Made by a program: the position numbers and the translations under genes
The notes under the pieces: generated by a model
The model's database searches: none
What the model was told of the DNA's origin: nothing
What the model saw: the letters and a program-made list of their open reading frames with translations, nothing else
NCBI RefSeq assembly: GCF_014637725.1
Contig: NZ_BMFC01000001.1
Coordinates: 622,632-686,631 of the forward strand
Length of the DNA: 64,000 nt
Origin: Marivita lacus
GTDB lineage: Bacteria; Pseudomonadota; Alphaproteobacteria; Rhodobacterales; Rhodobacteraceae
Direction of reading: 5' to 3'
Part shown: positions 8,232-18,139 of the stretch, in pieces
Position numbering within the stretch: the first letter of the stretch is position 1
How the letters are laid out: the number at the start of each line of letters is the position of its first letter

Positions 8232-9545
8232 ATGACCGACCTCACCCCCCGCGAAATCGTGTCCGAGCTGGACCGCTTCATCATCGGTCAGAAGGACGCC
8301 AAGCGTGCGGTCGCGGTGGCGCTGCGCAACCGGTGGCGGCGCAAGCAGTTGAGCGACGATCTGCGCGAAGAGGTGTATCCCAAGAACATCCTGATGATCG
8401 GCCCGACCGGCGTCGGCAAGACCGAGATCAGCCGACGTCTGGCCAAGCTGGCGCGCGCGCCGTTCATCAAGGTCGAGGCAACCAAGTTTACCGAGGTCGG
8501 CTATGTCGGCCGGGATGTCGAACAGATCATTCGCGATCTTGTGGATTCCGCCATCGCCATGACCCGCGACCAGATGCGTGAAGACGTCAAGGCCAAGGCG
8601 CACGAGGCCGCCCAGGAGCGTGTGATCGAGGCCATCGCAGGGGAAGGCGCACGCGAAGGCACGCGCGAGATGTTTCGCAAGAAGCTCAAGGACGGTCTGC
8701 TGGATGACACGATCATCGAACTTGAACTGCAGGACAGCTCCAGCCCCTTTCCGATGATGGACATTCCCGGACAACCCGGAATGGGCGGTGGTGCCGGGAT
8801 GATGAACCTGGGCGATCTGTTCGGAAAGGCGTTCTCCGGGCGGACGGTTCGCAAGCGGATGACCGTCGCCGAAAGCTATGAGACCCTCATCGCGGAAGAA
8901 GCGGACAAGCTGCTGGACGATGAGCAGGTCAAGGAACTGGCCCTCGAGGCGGTCGAACAGAACGGTATCGTGTTTATTGACGAGATCGACAAGGTCGCGG
9001 CCCGTCAGGAAACCCGTGGCGGCGACGTCAGCCGCGAGGGTGTGCAACGTGATCTGCTGCCACTTATCGAAGGAACGACCGTCAGCACCAAACATGGCCC
9101 GGTCAAGACCGATCATATCCTGTTCATCGCCTCAGGTGCGTTTCACATCGCCAAACCGTCAGACCTGCTTCCGGAACTTCAGGGGCGTCTGCCGATCCGC
9201 GTGAACCTGCGCGCGCTGACCGAAGAAGACTTCGTGCGCATTCTGACCGAAACGGACAACGCGCTGACGCTGCAATACACCGCCCTGATGGCGACCGAAG
9301 AAGTCACGGTAACCTTCACCGAAGACGGCATCGCGGCACTGGCCAAGATCGCGGCGGATGTGAACCAATCCGTCGAAAACATCGGCGCACGCAGGCTTTA
9401 CACGGTGATGGAGCGGGTCTTCGAAGAGCTCAGCTTCGAGGCGCCGGACAGGGCGGGCGATCAGGTGACGGTCGATGCGGACTTTGTGGAAACCCATCTG
9501 GGGGAACTCACCCGATCCGCCGATCTCAGCCGCTACGTGCTCTAG
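8232..9545 (+). CDS. hslU: ATP-dependent protease ATPase subunit HslU (ClpY)
   Basis: 437 aa AAA+ unfoldase that feeds substrates into HslV. Visible motifs: Walker [11 protein letters not shown] near residue 57-65, the pore loop GYVGRDVEQ near residue 90, Walker [13 protein letters not shown] near residue 248, sensor region [22 protein letters not shown], and the C-terminal [15 protein letters not shown] typical of HslU. The extended I-domain insertion is present (about residues 110-230), including a Gly/Met-rich stretch. The start at 8232 (AAGGA upstream) matches the family N-terminus [10 protein letters not shown]. Because brnTA lies between it and hslV, it may need its own promoter in 8128-8231. 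Confidence 0.96.
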   Translation: MTDLTPREIVSELDRFIIGQKDAKRAVAVALRNRWRRKQLSDDLREEVYPKNILMIGPTGVGKTEISRRLAKLARAPFIKVEATKFTEVGYVGRDVEQIIRDLVDSAIAMTRDQMREDVKAKAHEAAQERVIEAIAGEGAREGTREMFRKKLKDGLLDDTIIELELQDSSSPFPMMDIPGQPGMGGGAGMMNLGDLFGKAFSGRTVRKRMTVAESYETLIAEEADKLLDDEQVKELALEAVEQNGIVFIDEIDKVAARQETRGGDVSREGVQRDLLPLIEGTTVSTKHGPVKTDHILFIASGAFHIAKPSDLLPELQGRLPIRVNLRALTEEDFVRILTETDNALTLQYTALMATEEVTVTFTEDGIAALAKIAADVNQSVENIGARRLYTVMERVFEELSFEAPDRAGDQVTVDADFVETHLGELTRSADLSRYVL

Positions 9546-9566
9546 TCCAAACCTGCTCGGTGGCCT

Positions 9567-9592
9567 GAAAGGCCGTGTGACATGGGCCTTTC
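9567..9592 (+). terminator. Terminator-like hairpin after hslU
   Basis: GAAAGGCC (9567-9574) pairs with GGCCTTTC (9585-9592), followed by TCGTTTGC. The T-run is weak, so termination efficiency is uncertain. Confidence 0.5.
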
Positions 9593-9644
9593 TCGTTTGC
9601 CCCTGCACAGCTATGTTAGCGCCATCATCACTGGAGAGGCGCTC

Positions 9645-10322
9645 ATGAAACGGTCCCGCATCAACGACATACTGCGCGAAAGCGACGCCTTCATCAGGTC
9701 ATTCGGCTATACCTTGCCGCCCTTCGCCTACCTGTCTCCCGACGCGCTGAAAGCCAGTGGCCACGCGGAAATCAAAGCCCGGCGCATGGGCTGGGACATC
9801 ACCGATTACGGCAAGGAAGACTTTGATGACATGGGTCTTTTCCTGTTCACCACAAGAAACGGGCTGAGTGCGGATCTGGGCAAGAAAAGCGCCATGCTCT
9901 ACGCGGAAAAGATCATGATCTCGCGTGATCGGCAGTTGAGCCCGATGCACCGGCACGATCTCAAGGTCGAGGACATCATCAATCGTGGGGGTGGCACGCT
10001 TGTGATCGAATTGTTCATGGCAGATGCCGAGGGCGGGATCGACCGTGATGCAGAGGTGTCGGTCATGGTGGATGGTGTCATCCGCACCCTGCCGGCGGGT
10101 GGGCATCTCAAACTTGTTCCCGGTGAATCAGTGACACTTTACCCGAACAACTGGCACGCGTTCTGGGGTGAAAACGGAGATGTCCTGATCGGCGAGGTCT
10201 CGACGGTGAACGATGATCTGACCGACAATATCTTTGATCAGCCGATCGGGCGGTTTTCCAATGTCGAGGAAGACGAAGCACCGTTGCACCTGTTGGTGTC
10301 GGATTACGACACACACCTGTAG
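9645..10322 (+). CDS. D-lyxose/D-mannose isomerase family protein (cupin)
   Basis: 225 aa, close to the length of characterised D-lyxose isomerases (EC 5.3.1.15; formerly DUF1498), which interconvert D-lyxose and D-xylulose and also act on D-mannose. The cupin core shows metal ligands in SPMHRHDLKVEDI and a later NNWHAFWGENGDVLIGEVSTVNDD. Start ATG at 9645 follows GGAGAGG. It stands alone: no sugar transporter or kinase flanks it except a distant ribokinase at 43.3 kb, so its physiological sugar cannot be inferred from context. The terminator downstream is shared with the convergent peptide transporter operon. Confidence 0.85.
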   Translation: MKRSRINDILRESDAFIRSFGYTLPPFAYLSPDALKASGHAEIKARRMGWDITDYGKEDFDDMGLFLFTTRNGLSADLGKKSAMLYAEKIMISRDRQLSPMHRHDLKVEDIINRGGGTLVIELFMADAEGGIDRDAEVSVMVDGVIRTLPAGGHLKLVPGESVTLYPNNWHAFWGENGDVLIGEVSTVNDDLTDNIFDQPIGRFSNVEEDEAPLHLLVSDYDTHL

Positions 10323-10336
10323 GCCCTCAAATGCAA

Positions 10337-10363
10337 AACGCCCCACCGATCTGGCGGGGCGTT
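10337..10363. terminator. Bidirectional terminator between the isomerase gene and the ABC importer
   Basis: AACGCCCCACC and GGCGGGGCGTT form an 11-bp stem with one mismatch and a 5-base loop, flanked by A-rich and T-rich sides, placed between two convergent units. Confidence 0.8.
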
Positions 10364-10385
10364 TCTTGTGTCCTTGCGGTGAGGC

Positions 10386-11933
10386 TTACGCCATCCACCA
10401 CCGCTCTGCCATGCGGGCATTGTCCATCTGCCACAGGTTGCCGACGGTGTCGCCTGTGGCAACCTTGGTCGACAGGGCCTGCACGTAGTTGGCGAACATC
10501 GGGATGATGGCCCCGCCATCGTCACGCAGGATCTGCTGCATCTCGTGGTACATTTCGCGGCGCTTGTTGCTGTCAAGCTCGGCACGGGCCAAAAGAAGAA
10601 GCTCCTGGAAGCGCGGTTCGTCCCACTGCGTGTCGTTCCACGGCACACCGGCCTCGTAGGCGGTGGCGAACATCCAGTCCTCGGTCGCACGGCCCGAGAA
10701 GTAGGATGCGCAGAACGGCTTTTTCAGCCAGACGTTCGACCAGTAGCCATCCGCCGGTTCCTGCACCACGTTGATGTTGATGCCCGCACCCTTGGCCGAT
10801 GCCTGGTAAAGCTGCGCTGCGTCAACCGCACCGTTGAAGGCCGCATCGGACACGTTGAGGTCGATGTTGAGCTCGGTCAGACCCGCTTCCTTGAGGTAGA
10901 ACTTGGCCTTGTCGAGATCATAGGTCAGCGGCTCCATGTCAGCATGGAAGTACTGGTTGGCAGGGCCAATCGGCGTGTCGTTGCCAGCCAAACCGTGGCC
11001 CAGAAGGATCTTGTCCACCAGTTCCTGACGGTTGATGCCGTACTTGAGCGCGCGGCGGATGTTCACATCGGTGAAGGGATCAACCTTGGTCAGCATCGGG
11101 AAGGTGTAGTGCTGGTTGCCCGTCACTTCCTGAATGCGGATCATCGGGTTTGCCTTGAGCAGCGCCTCGGTCTTGAAGTCGATGCGGTTGATCGCATCCA
11201 CCTGACCGGTCATCAGCGCGTTCATGCGGGCGGTCGAATCGTTGATCGCGATATATTCCAGCTCGTCGAAGAAGCCGGCGCTGTCACCCTTGTAGTGGCT
11301 GTCGACGCGGCGGGCTGTCATGCGGACACCCGGTTCGAACGAGGTTACCTCGTAAAGACCGGTGCCGATGCCCTTGGCGATCGCTTCTTCGATCTGACCC
11401 GCCGGATACATCAGCAGGTGATAGTCGGACATCAGGTAAGGGAAGTCGGCATTGCCTGCTTCCAGAGTAAACTGAACCTGATGCTCGCCGGTTTTCTTCA
11501 TCTCGCTGATCGCCGCGACGATGGGCTGTGCCGCGGATTTCGCACCTTCGGCCACGTGCATTTGCAGCGATTCGATCACGTCATCCGCACCAAACGGCTT
11601 GCCGTTGTGGAAGGTCACACCCTGGCGCAGGTTGAACGTCCATGTCTTTGCGTCAGGCGTCGCTTCCCAGTCGGTGGCAAGCTCACCGATCAGAGATCCA
11701 TCCGCAGCGACTTCGGTCAAGCTGTCGAACACGGCACCTTGCGCGGAGGCGATCATGTAGAGGTCGGAATGTGTTCGACCGTCCCAGCTGTCCGACGTGT
11801 TGGCGCCGTTCAGGCCAACGCGCAGACGTCCACCCCGTTTCGGCTGGGCGAACAGCGGCAGACCGCTGGCCGCCAATACACCAGCGGCAGCACCGGTTCG
11901 AAGTAGTCCACGTCTTGAAATGCGAGTCATCAT
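10386..11933 (-). CDS. ABC transporter substrate-binding protein, oligopeptide type
   Basis: 515 aa family 5 extracellular solute-binding protein (DppA/OppA-like). The N-terminus is a Tat signal: ISRRGLLRTGAAAGVLAASG (twin arginine RR), followed by LPLFAQPKRGG. Typical family blocks are present: LATDWEATPDAKTWTFNLR, VTFHNGKPFGADDV, then NIRRALKYGINRQEL. It would act in the periplasm, delivering peptides or similar ligands to the permeases encoded just upstream in the same operon. It is the last gene of the operon, 59 bases after the ATPase; more often the binding protein comes first. The ligand is unknown. Confidence 0.93.
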   Translation of the reverse strand: MMTRISRRGLLRTGAAAGVLAASGLPLFAQPKRGGRLRVGLNGANTSDSWDGRTHSDLYMIASAQGAVFDSLTEVAADGSLIGELATDWEATPDAKTWTFNLRQGVTFHNGKPFGADDVIESLQMHVAEGAKSAAQPIVAAISEMKKTGEHQVQFTLEAGNADFPYLMSDYHLLMYPAGQIEEAIAKGIGTGLYEVTSFEPGVRMTARRVDSHYKGDSAGFFDELEYIAINDSTARMNALMTGQVDAINRIDFKTEALLKANPMIRIQEVTGNQHYTFPMLTKVDPFTDVNIRRALKYGINRQELVDKILLGHGLAGNDTPIGPANQYFHADMEPLTYDLDKAKFYLKEAGLTELNIDLNVSDAAFNGAVDAAQLYQASAKGAGININVVQEPADGYWSNVWLKKPFCASYFSGRATEDWMFATAYEAGVPWNDTQWDEPRFQELLLLARAELDSNKRREMYHEMQQILRDDGGAIIPMFANYVQALSTKVATGDTVGNLWQMDNARMAERWWMA

Positions 11934-11992
11934 CGTCTCCCTGTGAATGGTAGCGGTCTCGGGCCGCCTGAAGGTTCTTCATGAACCGATTC

Positions 11993-13639
11993 TCATGACA
12001 TCTTATCAACAGCTGCATCGCCGATGTTATCAACTCCACGTTCGTTGAGCAGATTAGTTAACCAGTCCGGATCCATTTCGGGCACCGAACTGAGCAATAG
12101 GTCAGTGTAGGGATGGTGCGGGGGCGCGAACATGTCCTGTTTCGGGCCCTGCTCCACCACCTCGCCGTCTTTCATCACCACCACCTCGTCAGCGATGGCT
12201 TTGACCGTCGCAAGGTCATGTGTGATGAACATGTAGCTGAGTTTGAGATCATCCTGCAGCCGCGCCAGCAGTTTGAGGATACCTTCGGCCACCAGTTGAT
12301 CGAGTGCGCTTGTCACTTCATCGCAAATGATGAACTTCGGCTCGGCGGCAAGCGCGCGGGCAATGCCGATGCGCTGCTTCTGACCACCGGAAAGCTCTGA
12401 CGGCAGGCGGTCGATATACTGCGCAGCGGGCATTTCGATCTCGTCCAGCAGTTCTTCGACGCGGCGGCGCTTCTGCTTGCCGCTCAGACCCATGTAGAAC
12501 TGCACAGGCCTGCCGATGATCTCGCCCACGGTCTTGCGCGGGTTCAGCGCGGTGTCGGCCATCTGGTAGATCATCTGCGCCTGACGCAACTGGTCCTTGT
12601 TGCGCTGCTTGTAATTGGCCGGGAGCGATTGCCCGTCGAACTGGATCACACCCTGCGAGGGCGGCAGCAGCCCCGTGATGCAGCGCGCCGTGGTCGATTT
12701 ACCTGACCCGGACTCGCCCACAACGGCCACTGTACGCCCCTGGTGAATGTCGAAACTGACATCATGGAGCACGGCGATCTTGCCATAGGCGGCCGATACG
12801 TTCTGCACCGACAGGACCGGGGTTGCGCTGGTATGGACAGCGGGTTTCTGCGGCCTCTCGAACGCGCGCACGGCCCAGAGGCTCTTGGTGTAATCCTCTT
12901 TGGGGTGCGTCAGCATCGTGCGGGTGTCAGCGTCTTCGACCTCGTCCCCCTTGAGCAGAACCTTGATCCGATCCGCCATCTGCGCAACCACCGCAAGATC
13001 ATGGGTGATGTAGATCGCAGCGGTGTCGAACTGTTCGACAATATCGCGGATCGACGCCAGCACCTCGATCTGCGTGGTCACGTCAAGCGCCGTGGTCGGT
13101 TCGTCAAAGATAATCAGGTCAGGACGGCAGGACATCGCCATAGCCGTCATCGCGCGCTGAAGCTGACCACCGGACACCTGGTGCGGATAGCGGAATCCGA
13201 TCTCTTCGGGATTGGGCAGCCGCAGACGGCGATAAAGCTCGATCCCGTCCTTGACGCTTTCGGCACGTGACATGACACCGTGCTGCACCGGGCCTTCGGT
13301 GTGCTGATCCATCAGCTTGTGCGCCGGGTTGAAACTGGCAGCAGCCGATTGCGCGACATAGGCGATTCGCTTGCCCAGAAGCTCTCGTTTCTTCGAAGCA
13401 GAAGCCAGCGTCAGATCCACGCCGTCGAACAGGACCGTCCCCTTGGAAATGCGTACACCGTCGCGGGTGAACCCCATCGCCGCAAGCCCAAGCGTCGATT
13501 TGCCCGCACCGGATTCCCCGATCAGACCCAGTACCTCGCCCTTGTTCAGTGACAGGCTTGCGCCGTTGATGATCGGCGACCACGTCTCGTCGCTGCGCCC
13601 TTCGATCCAGAGATCGCGGATTTCGACCAGCGCGCTCAT
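11993..13639 (-). CDS. Dipeptide/oligopeptide ABC transporter ATP-binding protein with two fused nucleotide-binding domains
   Basis: 548 aa, a DppD-DppF type fusion similar in layout to GsiA or YejF. NBD1: Walker A GESGAGKST (about residues 40-48), signature VSGGQLQR, Walker B LIIFDEPTTALD. NBD2: Walker A GESGSGKST (about residue 312), signature LSGGQKQR, Walker B FIICDEVTSALD. The HPYTDLLLSSVPEMD near the end matches the oligopeptide-ATPase C-terminal motif. The ATG at 13639 overlaps the stop of the upstream permease (ATGA), which fixes the start. Confidence 0.95.
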   Translation of the reverse strand: MSALVEIRDLWIEGRSDETWSPIINGASLSLNKGEVLGLIGESGAGKSTLGLAAMGFTRDGVRISKGTVLFDGVDLTLASASKKRELLGKRIAYVAQSAAASFNPAHKLMDQHTEGPVQHGVMSRAESVKDGIELYRRLRLPNPEEIGFRYPHQVSGGQLQRAMTAMAMSCRPDLIIFDEPTTALDVTTQIEVLASIRDIVEQFDTAAIYITHDLAVVAQMADRIKVLLKGDEVEDADTRTMLTHPKEDYTKSLWAVRAFERPQKPAVHTSATPVLSVQNVSAAYGKIAVLHDVSFDIHQGRTVAVVGESGSGKSTTARCITGLLPPSQGVIQFDGQSLPANYKQRNKDQLRQAQMIYQMADTALNPRKTVGEIIGRPVQFYMGLSGKQKRRRVEELLDEIEMPAAQYIDRLPSELSGGQKQRIGIARALAAEPKFIICDEVTSALDQLVAEGILKLLARLQDDLKLSYMFITHDLATVKAIADEVVVMKDGEVVEQGPKQDMFAPPHHPYTDLLLSSVPEMDPDWLTNLLNERGVDNIGDAAVDKMS

Positions 13640-14838
13640 TCCTTGAGCCCCGAGCTTCTGTGCAGCATCCAGTCCACCACGAAGTTCACGCCAACCGTCA
13701 GCAGCGCAATCGCGCCAGCCGCCAACAGCGGCAAGGCGGCGGTCAGCGGCGAGAAGGCAGCGAAGTTGATGAACTGCGCGCTGTCGCGCACCATCGTGCC
13801 CCAATCTGCCAGCGGCGGCTGGATGCCGACACCAAGGAACGACAGCGACGCGATGGTCAGGAAGACGAAACAGAACCGCAGACCGAATTCAGCCAGCAGA
13901 GGCGCTGTGGCATTGGGCAGAATTTCCTTGAAGATCAGGTAAGTCATACCCTCACCCCGCAGCTTGGCCGCTTCGATATAATCCATCACGACGATGTTCA
14001 GCCCGACCGCGCGCGCCAGACGGAACACCCGTGTGCTGTCGATCACCGCGATGATGAGGATCATGTAGACCGTCAGCAACCAGCGTTCGGACCCGGCCCA
14101 TGCGCTGGCGATTGTCATCAGGAGCAAAGCAAAGATCAGTGACGGAATGGCCATCAGAACATCGACGGCGCGGCTGAGGACCTGATCCAGCCAGCCTTGC
14201 AAAGTTGCGGCCAGAAAGCCCAGTGACCCGCCGAGAAAGAACGCCAGACAGGTGGTAACGAACGCGATCCCTACAGTGTTCTGCGCGCCATAGATCAGAC
14301 GGCTCAGCAGGTCGCGCCCGATCTGATCGGTGCCCAGCGGGTGCAGCGGATCGCCCCCCGTGGCAGCATTTCCACCGGGCAGGACATTGACCTTGGCAAA
14401 GATCGCCTCCTGCCCATGCGGCGCAAGCCACGCTGCGAAGATCGCGGTGAAGGCATAGACGATTACCACCAGAACGCCGAAGCTGGCGGTCAGGGGCATC
14501 TGGCGAAACATTTTCTTGCTGAATTGAGTGCCCACTGTTCGGCCCAGGGCGCGAAACAGGAAGGCCGCGATTGTTGCGACGATGAAGAATTGAACGGCCC
14601 ATCTGAAGAACACCACACCGGCATTCGGCGTACCCGCCTCGGTCAGGGTCGGTTGAAAATAATACCAGACCGAGAAGGCCAGCAACCCCGCCCCGAGGAT
14701 GTAGCCAAAAGCCACGGCGAACGGCATGTCGCGAAATACCGGGGCATTGCCCGTCGCCTTTTGTCCGGCAAAACGCAGCACCCAACCCCCTGCCGCGACA
14801 CCCAACAGCAACAGCATCAATGTCGGAAGCGTGCTCAT
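13636..14838 (-). CDS. ABC transporter permease, DppC type, with N-terminal membrane extension
   Basis: 400 aa, about 100 residues longer than a usual DppC (near 300). The second half is a standard binding-protein-dependent permease: PLGTDQIGRDLLSRLIYGA, then DYIEAAKLRGEGMTY (the EAA loop) and ILPNATAPLL. Ahead of it is an extension of about 110 residues with three likely membrane segments (residues 1-24, 43-62, about 78-95) before the normal first helix, which begins around SFGVLVVIVYAF. Start ATG at 14838 overlaps the DppB stop. What the extra segments do is unknown. Confidence 0.92.
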   Translation of the reverse strand: MSTLPTLMLLLLGVAAGGWVLRFAGQKATGNAPVFRDMPFAVAFGYILGAGLLAFSVWYYFQPTLTEAGTPNAGVVFFRWAVQFFIVATIAAFLFRALGRTVGTQFSKKMFRQMPLTASFGVLVVIVYAFTAIFAAWLAPHGQEAIFAKVNVLPGGNAATGGDPLHPLGTDQIGRDLLSRLIYGAQNTVGIAFVTTCLAFFLGGSLGFLAATLQGWLDQVLSRAVDVLMAIPSLIFALLLMTIASAWAGSERWLLTVYMILIIAVIDSTRVFRLARAVGLNIVVMDYIEAAKLRGEGMTYLIFKEILPNATAPLLAEFGLRFCFVFLTIASLSFLGVGIQPPLADWGTMVRDSAQFINFAAFSPLTAALPLLAAGAIALLTVGVNFVVDWMLHRSSGLKE

Positions 14839-15830
14839 TTCGGATGCCTCAGACGCGGATTGGACAGGATCGACAGGATGTCCGCCGTCAGGTTCAGCAG
14901 GATATACGCCGCTGCAAAGATCAGGCAGCAGGCCTGCACCACCGGGATGTCCCGGATTTTGACGCTATCGACGAACAACTGCCCGATACCTGGATAGACG
15001 AACACCACCTCGACCACGACCACACCGGTGATCAGATAGGCAAGGTTCAGAGCGATGACGTTGATGATGGGCGCCAGCGCATTGGGCAACGCGTGTTTCA
15101 CGATCACCCGCATCGGAGACATGCCCTTGAGCCGCGCCATCTCGATATAGGGCGAGGCCAGCAAATTGATGATCGCGGCGCGCGTCATGCGCATCATGTG
15201 CGCAGTCACGACCAGCGTCAGGGTCAGCGCAGGCAGAAGCGTCTTTTCCAGCCGTTCCCCAAAGGACATGCCGTCGTAGATGTTGGAAAGCGACGGCAGA
15301 ACCGGGTTCAGAACCGCAAGGAACAGGATCAGCACATAGGCGAGAAAAAACTCGGGCGACGAGATGGATGTCAGCGTGGTGACATTGGTTGCGCGGTCGA
15401 ACACCGAATTGCGAAAGAGCGCCGCCAGGATGCCCAGAACAAGCGAGACCGGAACAGCAATGCAGGCGGTCACCGCCGCAAGGAACATCGTGTTCTCGAA
15501 TCGCGGGGCGATCTGTTGGGCGACTGTCGTGCGCACGCCACTGTCTGCACCGACGAAGCTCGCAAAATTGGCCTGCGCGAACGAATTGCCAAGGTCACCC
15601 TGCAGCGCACCACTCAGCCACTGGATGTACCGGGTGATCGGCGGTTGATCGAGACCAAGATCGCGGCGGATCGATTCGACTGCGGCGGGTGTCGCGCCCT
15701 GCCCCAGAATGGCCTGCGCGAAATCCCCCGGAAGCATGTTCACAGCCGTGAAAATGACGATGGACACGACGAACAGCGTAAGTAGCCCAAGCCCGAGCCG
15801 CTGCAGAATGATGCGAATAACCGATTGCAA
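14835..15830 (-). CDS. ABC transporter permease, DppB type
   Basis: 331 aa, normal DppB length. The first helix is in LGLGLLTLFVVSIVIF; GDFAQAILGQGATPAAVE is the usual periplasmic loop. The EAA loop is YIEMARLKGMSPMRV, followed by HALPNALAPIINVIA. First gene of the four-gene importer (DppB, DppC, fused ATPase, binding protein), so the promoter should lie in 15831-15911. It forms the inner-membrane channel with DppC. Confidence 0.94.
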   Translation of the reverse strand: MQSVIRIILQRLGLGLLTLFVVSIVIFTAVNMLPGDFAQAILGQGATPAAVESIRRDLGLDQPPITRYIQWLSGALQGDLGNSFAQANFASFVGADSGVRTTVAQQIAPRFENTMFLAAVTACIAVPVSLVLGILAALFRNSVFDRATNVTTLTSISSPEFFLAYVLILFLAVLNPVLPSLSNIYDGMSFGERLEKTLLPALTLTLVVTAHMMRMTRAAIINLLASPYIEMARLKGMSPMRVIVKHALPNALAPIINVIALNLAYLITGVVVVEVVFVYPGIGQLFVDSVKIRDIPVVQACCLIFAAAYILLNLTADILSILSNPRLRHPK

Positions 15831-15911
15831 CTTTTGGTTAACCTTGGTTCCCGTCGTTTGCTTACGTTAACGAGCGGGGACCACGTGTAAACATCAAATA
15901 GTGAGCAATTT

Positions 15912-16883
15912 CTAAGTCGTTGAAATTGTGTCCATAATCTTGACCAGCTCTGCGCTGATACCGGGCTCTGACAGGGCATGCCCGGCATTGCGCACCATGC
16001 GCAGGTCACAGTCGGGCCAAACCCGTGCCAGCTCCCATGCCCGGACGGGTGGGCAGATCATGTCATACCGTCCCTGAACGATTGCTCCGGGAATGCCCGA
16101 CAAACGGTCCATGTTGTTCAGAATCCAGCCATCGCTTTCCAGAAACCCGTTGTTGATGAAGTAATGGTTCTCGAGCCGGGCAAAGGCCCGCGCATAGTCA
16201 CCGGGAGATTCCCCGCCGGACCCGCTGGAATAGACGGAGGCCAACGCGTTTTCCCAAGCCGACCACGCCCGCGCAAACCTGGTTTCGGTGCGCAGATCGC
16301 CGCAGAACAACCGCCGGTGATAGGCCGCGATAAGGTTGTCGCGCTCGTCTTCGGGGATCATGTCGACAAATCGCGCCCAGGTCTCCGGCCAGAACTGACC
16401 CGCACCACCGCCGTAGAACCAGTCCAATTCGACCTTGGTCATGGTGAAGACGCCGCGCAGGACAAGGTGGCGCACATGCTCTGGATGGCTGATCGCATAG
16501 ATCAGGGCCAGAGTGGCGCCCCAACTTCCGCCGAAGACGATGAATTGATCAATGCCCAGCGTTGTCCGGATCTGCTCGATATCCGCGACCAGATCCCATG
16601 TCGTATTGTTGCTGACGCTGGCATGGGGACGCGACCGCCCACAGCCGCGCTGGTCGAACAGCACAACGCGAAACACCTTGGGATCGAAGTAGCGGCGCAT
16701 CGACGGGCTGCATCCGCCGCCCGGCCCGCCATGCAGAACGATCACGGGAATCCCGTTTTCCGCCCCGCATTGTTCCACATAGACACTATGCCCGTCCCCG
16801 ACCGACAGCATGCGCTGGTCGTAGGGATCGATGGGGGGATAAAGGTATTGCACTGCGCGCTTTTGGCTCGAGAATTTATCCAT
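15912..16883 (-). CDS. pip: Prolyl aminopeptidase (proline iminopeptidase)
   Basis: 323 aa alpha/beta hydrolase, peptidase family S33, releasing N-terminal proline from peptides. The oxyanion region is [20 protein letters not shown], followed by [11 protein letters not shown]. The nucleophile elbow is [10 protein letters not shown] (Ser in GGSWG), the acid is in [10 protein letters not shown], and the catalytic His is in NAGHALSEP. The start at 16883 (MDKFSSQKR) gives the family's usual N-terminus leading into YPPIDPY; upstream codons extend into the divergent ubiG promoter and were rejected. It sits next to the peptide importer, and a role in using imported peptides is possible but inferred. 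Confidence 0.94.
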   Translation of the reverse strand: MDKFSSQKRAVQYLYPPIDPYDQRMLSVGDGHSVYVEQCGAENGIPVIVLHGGPGGGCSPSMRRYFDPKVFRVVLFDQRGCGRSRPHASVSNNTTWDLVADIEQIRTTLGIDQFIVFGGSWGATLALIYAISHPEHVRHLVLRGVFTMTKVELDWFYGGGAGQFWPETWARFVDMIPEDERDNLIAAYHRRLFCGDLRTETRFARAWSAWENALASVYSSGSGGESPGDYARAFARLENHYFINNGFLESDGWILNNMDRLSGIPGAIVQGRYDMICPPVRAWELARVWPDCDLRMVRNAGHALSEPGISAELVKIMDTISTT

Positions 16884-16933
16884 ACACAATCTATATTGGC
16901 ACCAATTACCAAAAGACCATGGGGAAAAGTCTC

Positions 16934-17677
16934 GTGACAGCCACGACAACCGTCGATCCATCCGAAATCGCCAAGTTCGAAGCGATGGCTGCCGAATGGT
17001 GGGATCCCAATGGCAAGTTCAAGCCGCTGCACATGATGAACCCGGTTCGGCTGGACTACGTAACCACGCAGATCGCAGAGGAATACGACCGCGATCTGGA
17101 GCATGCCTTGCCCTTCACGGAGCTGCGCATTCTGGACATCGGTTGCGGCGGCGGGCTGCTGTGCGAGCCGATGGCGCGGCTGGGCGCGACTGTCGTGGGG
17201 GTCGATGCAGGCGGGAGCAACATTCCCGTGGCGCGCGCCCATGCGCAGCAGTCCGGGCTCGATATCGACTACCGTCACACGACAGCCGAGGCGATGGGTA
17301 ATGCCGGTGAGCTGTTCGATGTCATCCTGAACATGGAAGTCGTCGAACATGTCGCCGACCCACTAGCCTACCTGACCGCCTGCCAGCGTCTTTTGAAACC
17401 CGGTGGTTTGCACCTGTGTTCGACGATCAACCGCAACGCCAAAAGTTTTGCCGCTGCCATCGTCGGCGCTGAATTTATCATGCGCTGGCTGCCCAAGGGC
17501 ACGCATGACTGGGCCAAGTTCATCACGCCTGACGAATTATATGCCCTGCTGCGGCAGGCCGGGCTTGATCCGGTGGATCGCAAGGGATTCCAGTTCAACC
17601 CGGTGTCCTGGCGTTGGAACCTGTCTGACCGGGATCTGAGCGTGAACTACGTCACAGCCTCCCTGAAACCGATGTAG
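16934..17677 (+). CDS. ubiG: Bifunctional 2-polyprenyl-6-hydroxyphenol methylase / 3-demethylubiquinol 3-O-methyltransferase
   Basis: 247 aa. UbiG performs both O-methylation steps of ubiquinone synthesis with S-adenosylmethionine. Motif I is [19 protein letters not shown] (near residue 65-80); the N-terminal [20 protein letters not shown] is diagnostic of UbiG. Later blocks are [13 protein letters not shown] and [10 protein letters not shown], close to the family consensus. I prefer the GTG at 16934 because GGGGAAAAG lies just upstream and homologues begin near [10 protein letters not shown]. An in-frame ATG at 16919 has no ribosome site but cannot be excluded. Divergent from pip, convergent with marR. 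Confidence 0.95.
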   Translation: MTATTTVDPSEIAKFEAMAAEWWDPNGKFKPLHMMNPVRLDYVTTQIAEEYDRDLEHALPFTELRILDIGCGGGLLCEPMARLGATVVGVDAGGSNIPVARAHAQQSGLDIDYRHTTAEAMGNAGELFDVILNMEVVEHVADPLAYLTACQRLLKPGGLHLCSTINRNAKSFAAAIVGAEFIMRWLPKGTHDWAKFITPDELYALLRQAGLDPVDRKGFQFNPVSWRWNLSDRDLSVNYVTASLKPM

Positions 17678-17689
17678 GACAGGCGGCGC

Positions 17690-18139
17690 TCAGCCCCGGT
17701 TGTCCGGCTCTTCCAGTTTCACCCGCAATTCCCGAAGCACCGGGATTGCCGCGCGCACCTTGGTCTCGCCGAGTTCCTGAACCATCTCGTTGATCAGCGG
17801 CGTGATCGCGGCAATCGCAGCATCCCGCGCGGCAAGACCCGCTGTGCTGATCGACACCTGTTTGCGGCGCGCATCGTCCCAGTCGGGACGGATATGCACA
17901 TAGCCTGACGCCTCGAGCTTGCCCAAGGTGTTCGTCATGGCACCCCGCGTCACGTGAAACGCCTTGGCCAGCTGCGCCGGCGTCTTTTCCGACCCACCAC
18001 GCGCCAACTGGTTCAACACCGAGAAGTGCGAGATTTCCATCTTGTTCGGAAGCACCCGCGTCAACCGGTTCCGCAGCAACTGATCCGCGGTCAGCAGCTC
18101 GCTGAAAAGCGAAATGGCAAGGGGGCTGCTATCGGTCAT
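17690..18139 (-). CDS. MarR family transcriptional regulator
   Basis: 149 aa winged-helix regulator, normal MarR length. The recognition region is KTPAQLAKAFHVTRGAMTNT followed by LGKLEASGYVHIRPDWDDAR and the wing KQVSISTAGLAARDAA. The start ATG at 18139 shares its A with the TGA of the preceding nitrilase gene (TGATG), so the two are translationally coupled. MarR proteins usually respond to phenolic or oxidant signals; the target here is unknown but may include its own operon with the nitrilase, glutaredoxin and comF. Confidence 0.9.
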   Translation of the reverse strand: MTDSSPLAISLFSELLTADQLLRNRLTRVLPNKMEISHFSVLNQLARGGSEKTPAQLAKAFHVTRGAMTNTLGKLEASGYVHIRPDWDDARRKQVSISTAGLAARDAAIAAITPLINEMVQELGETKVRAAIPVLRELRVKLEEPDNRG

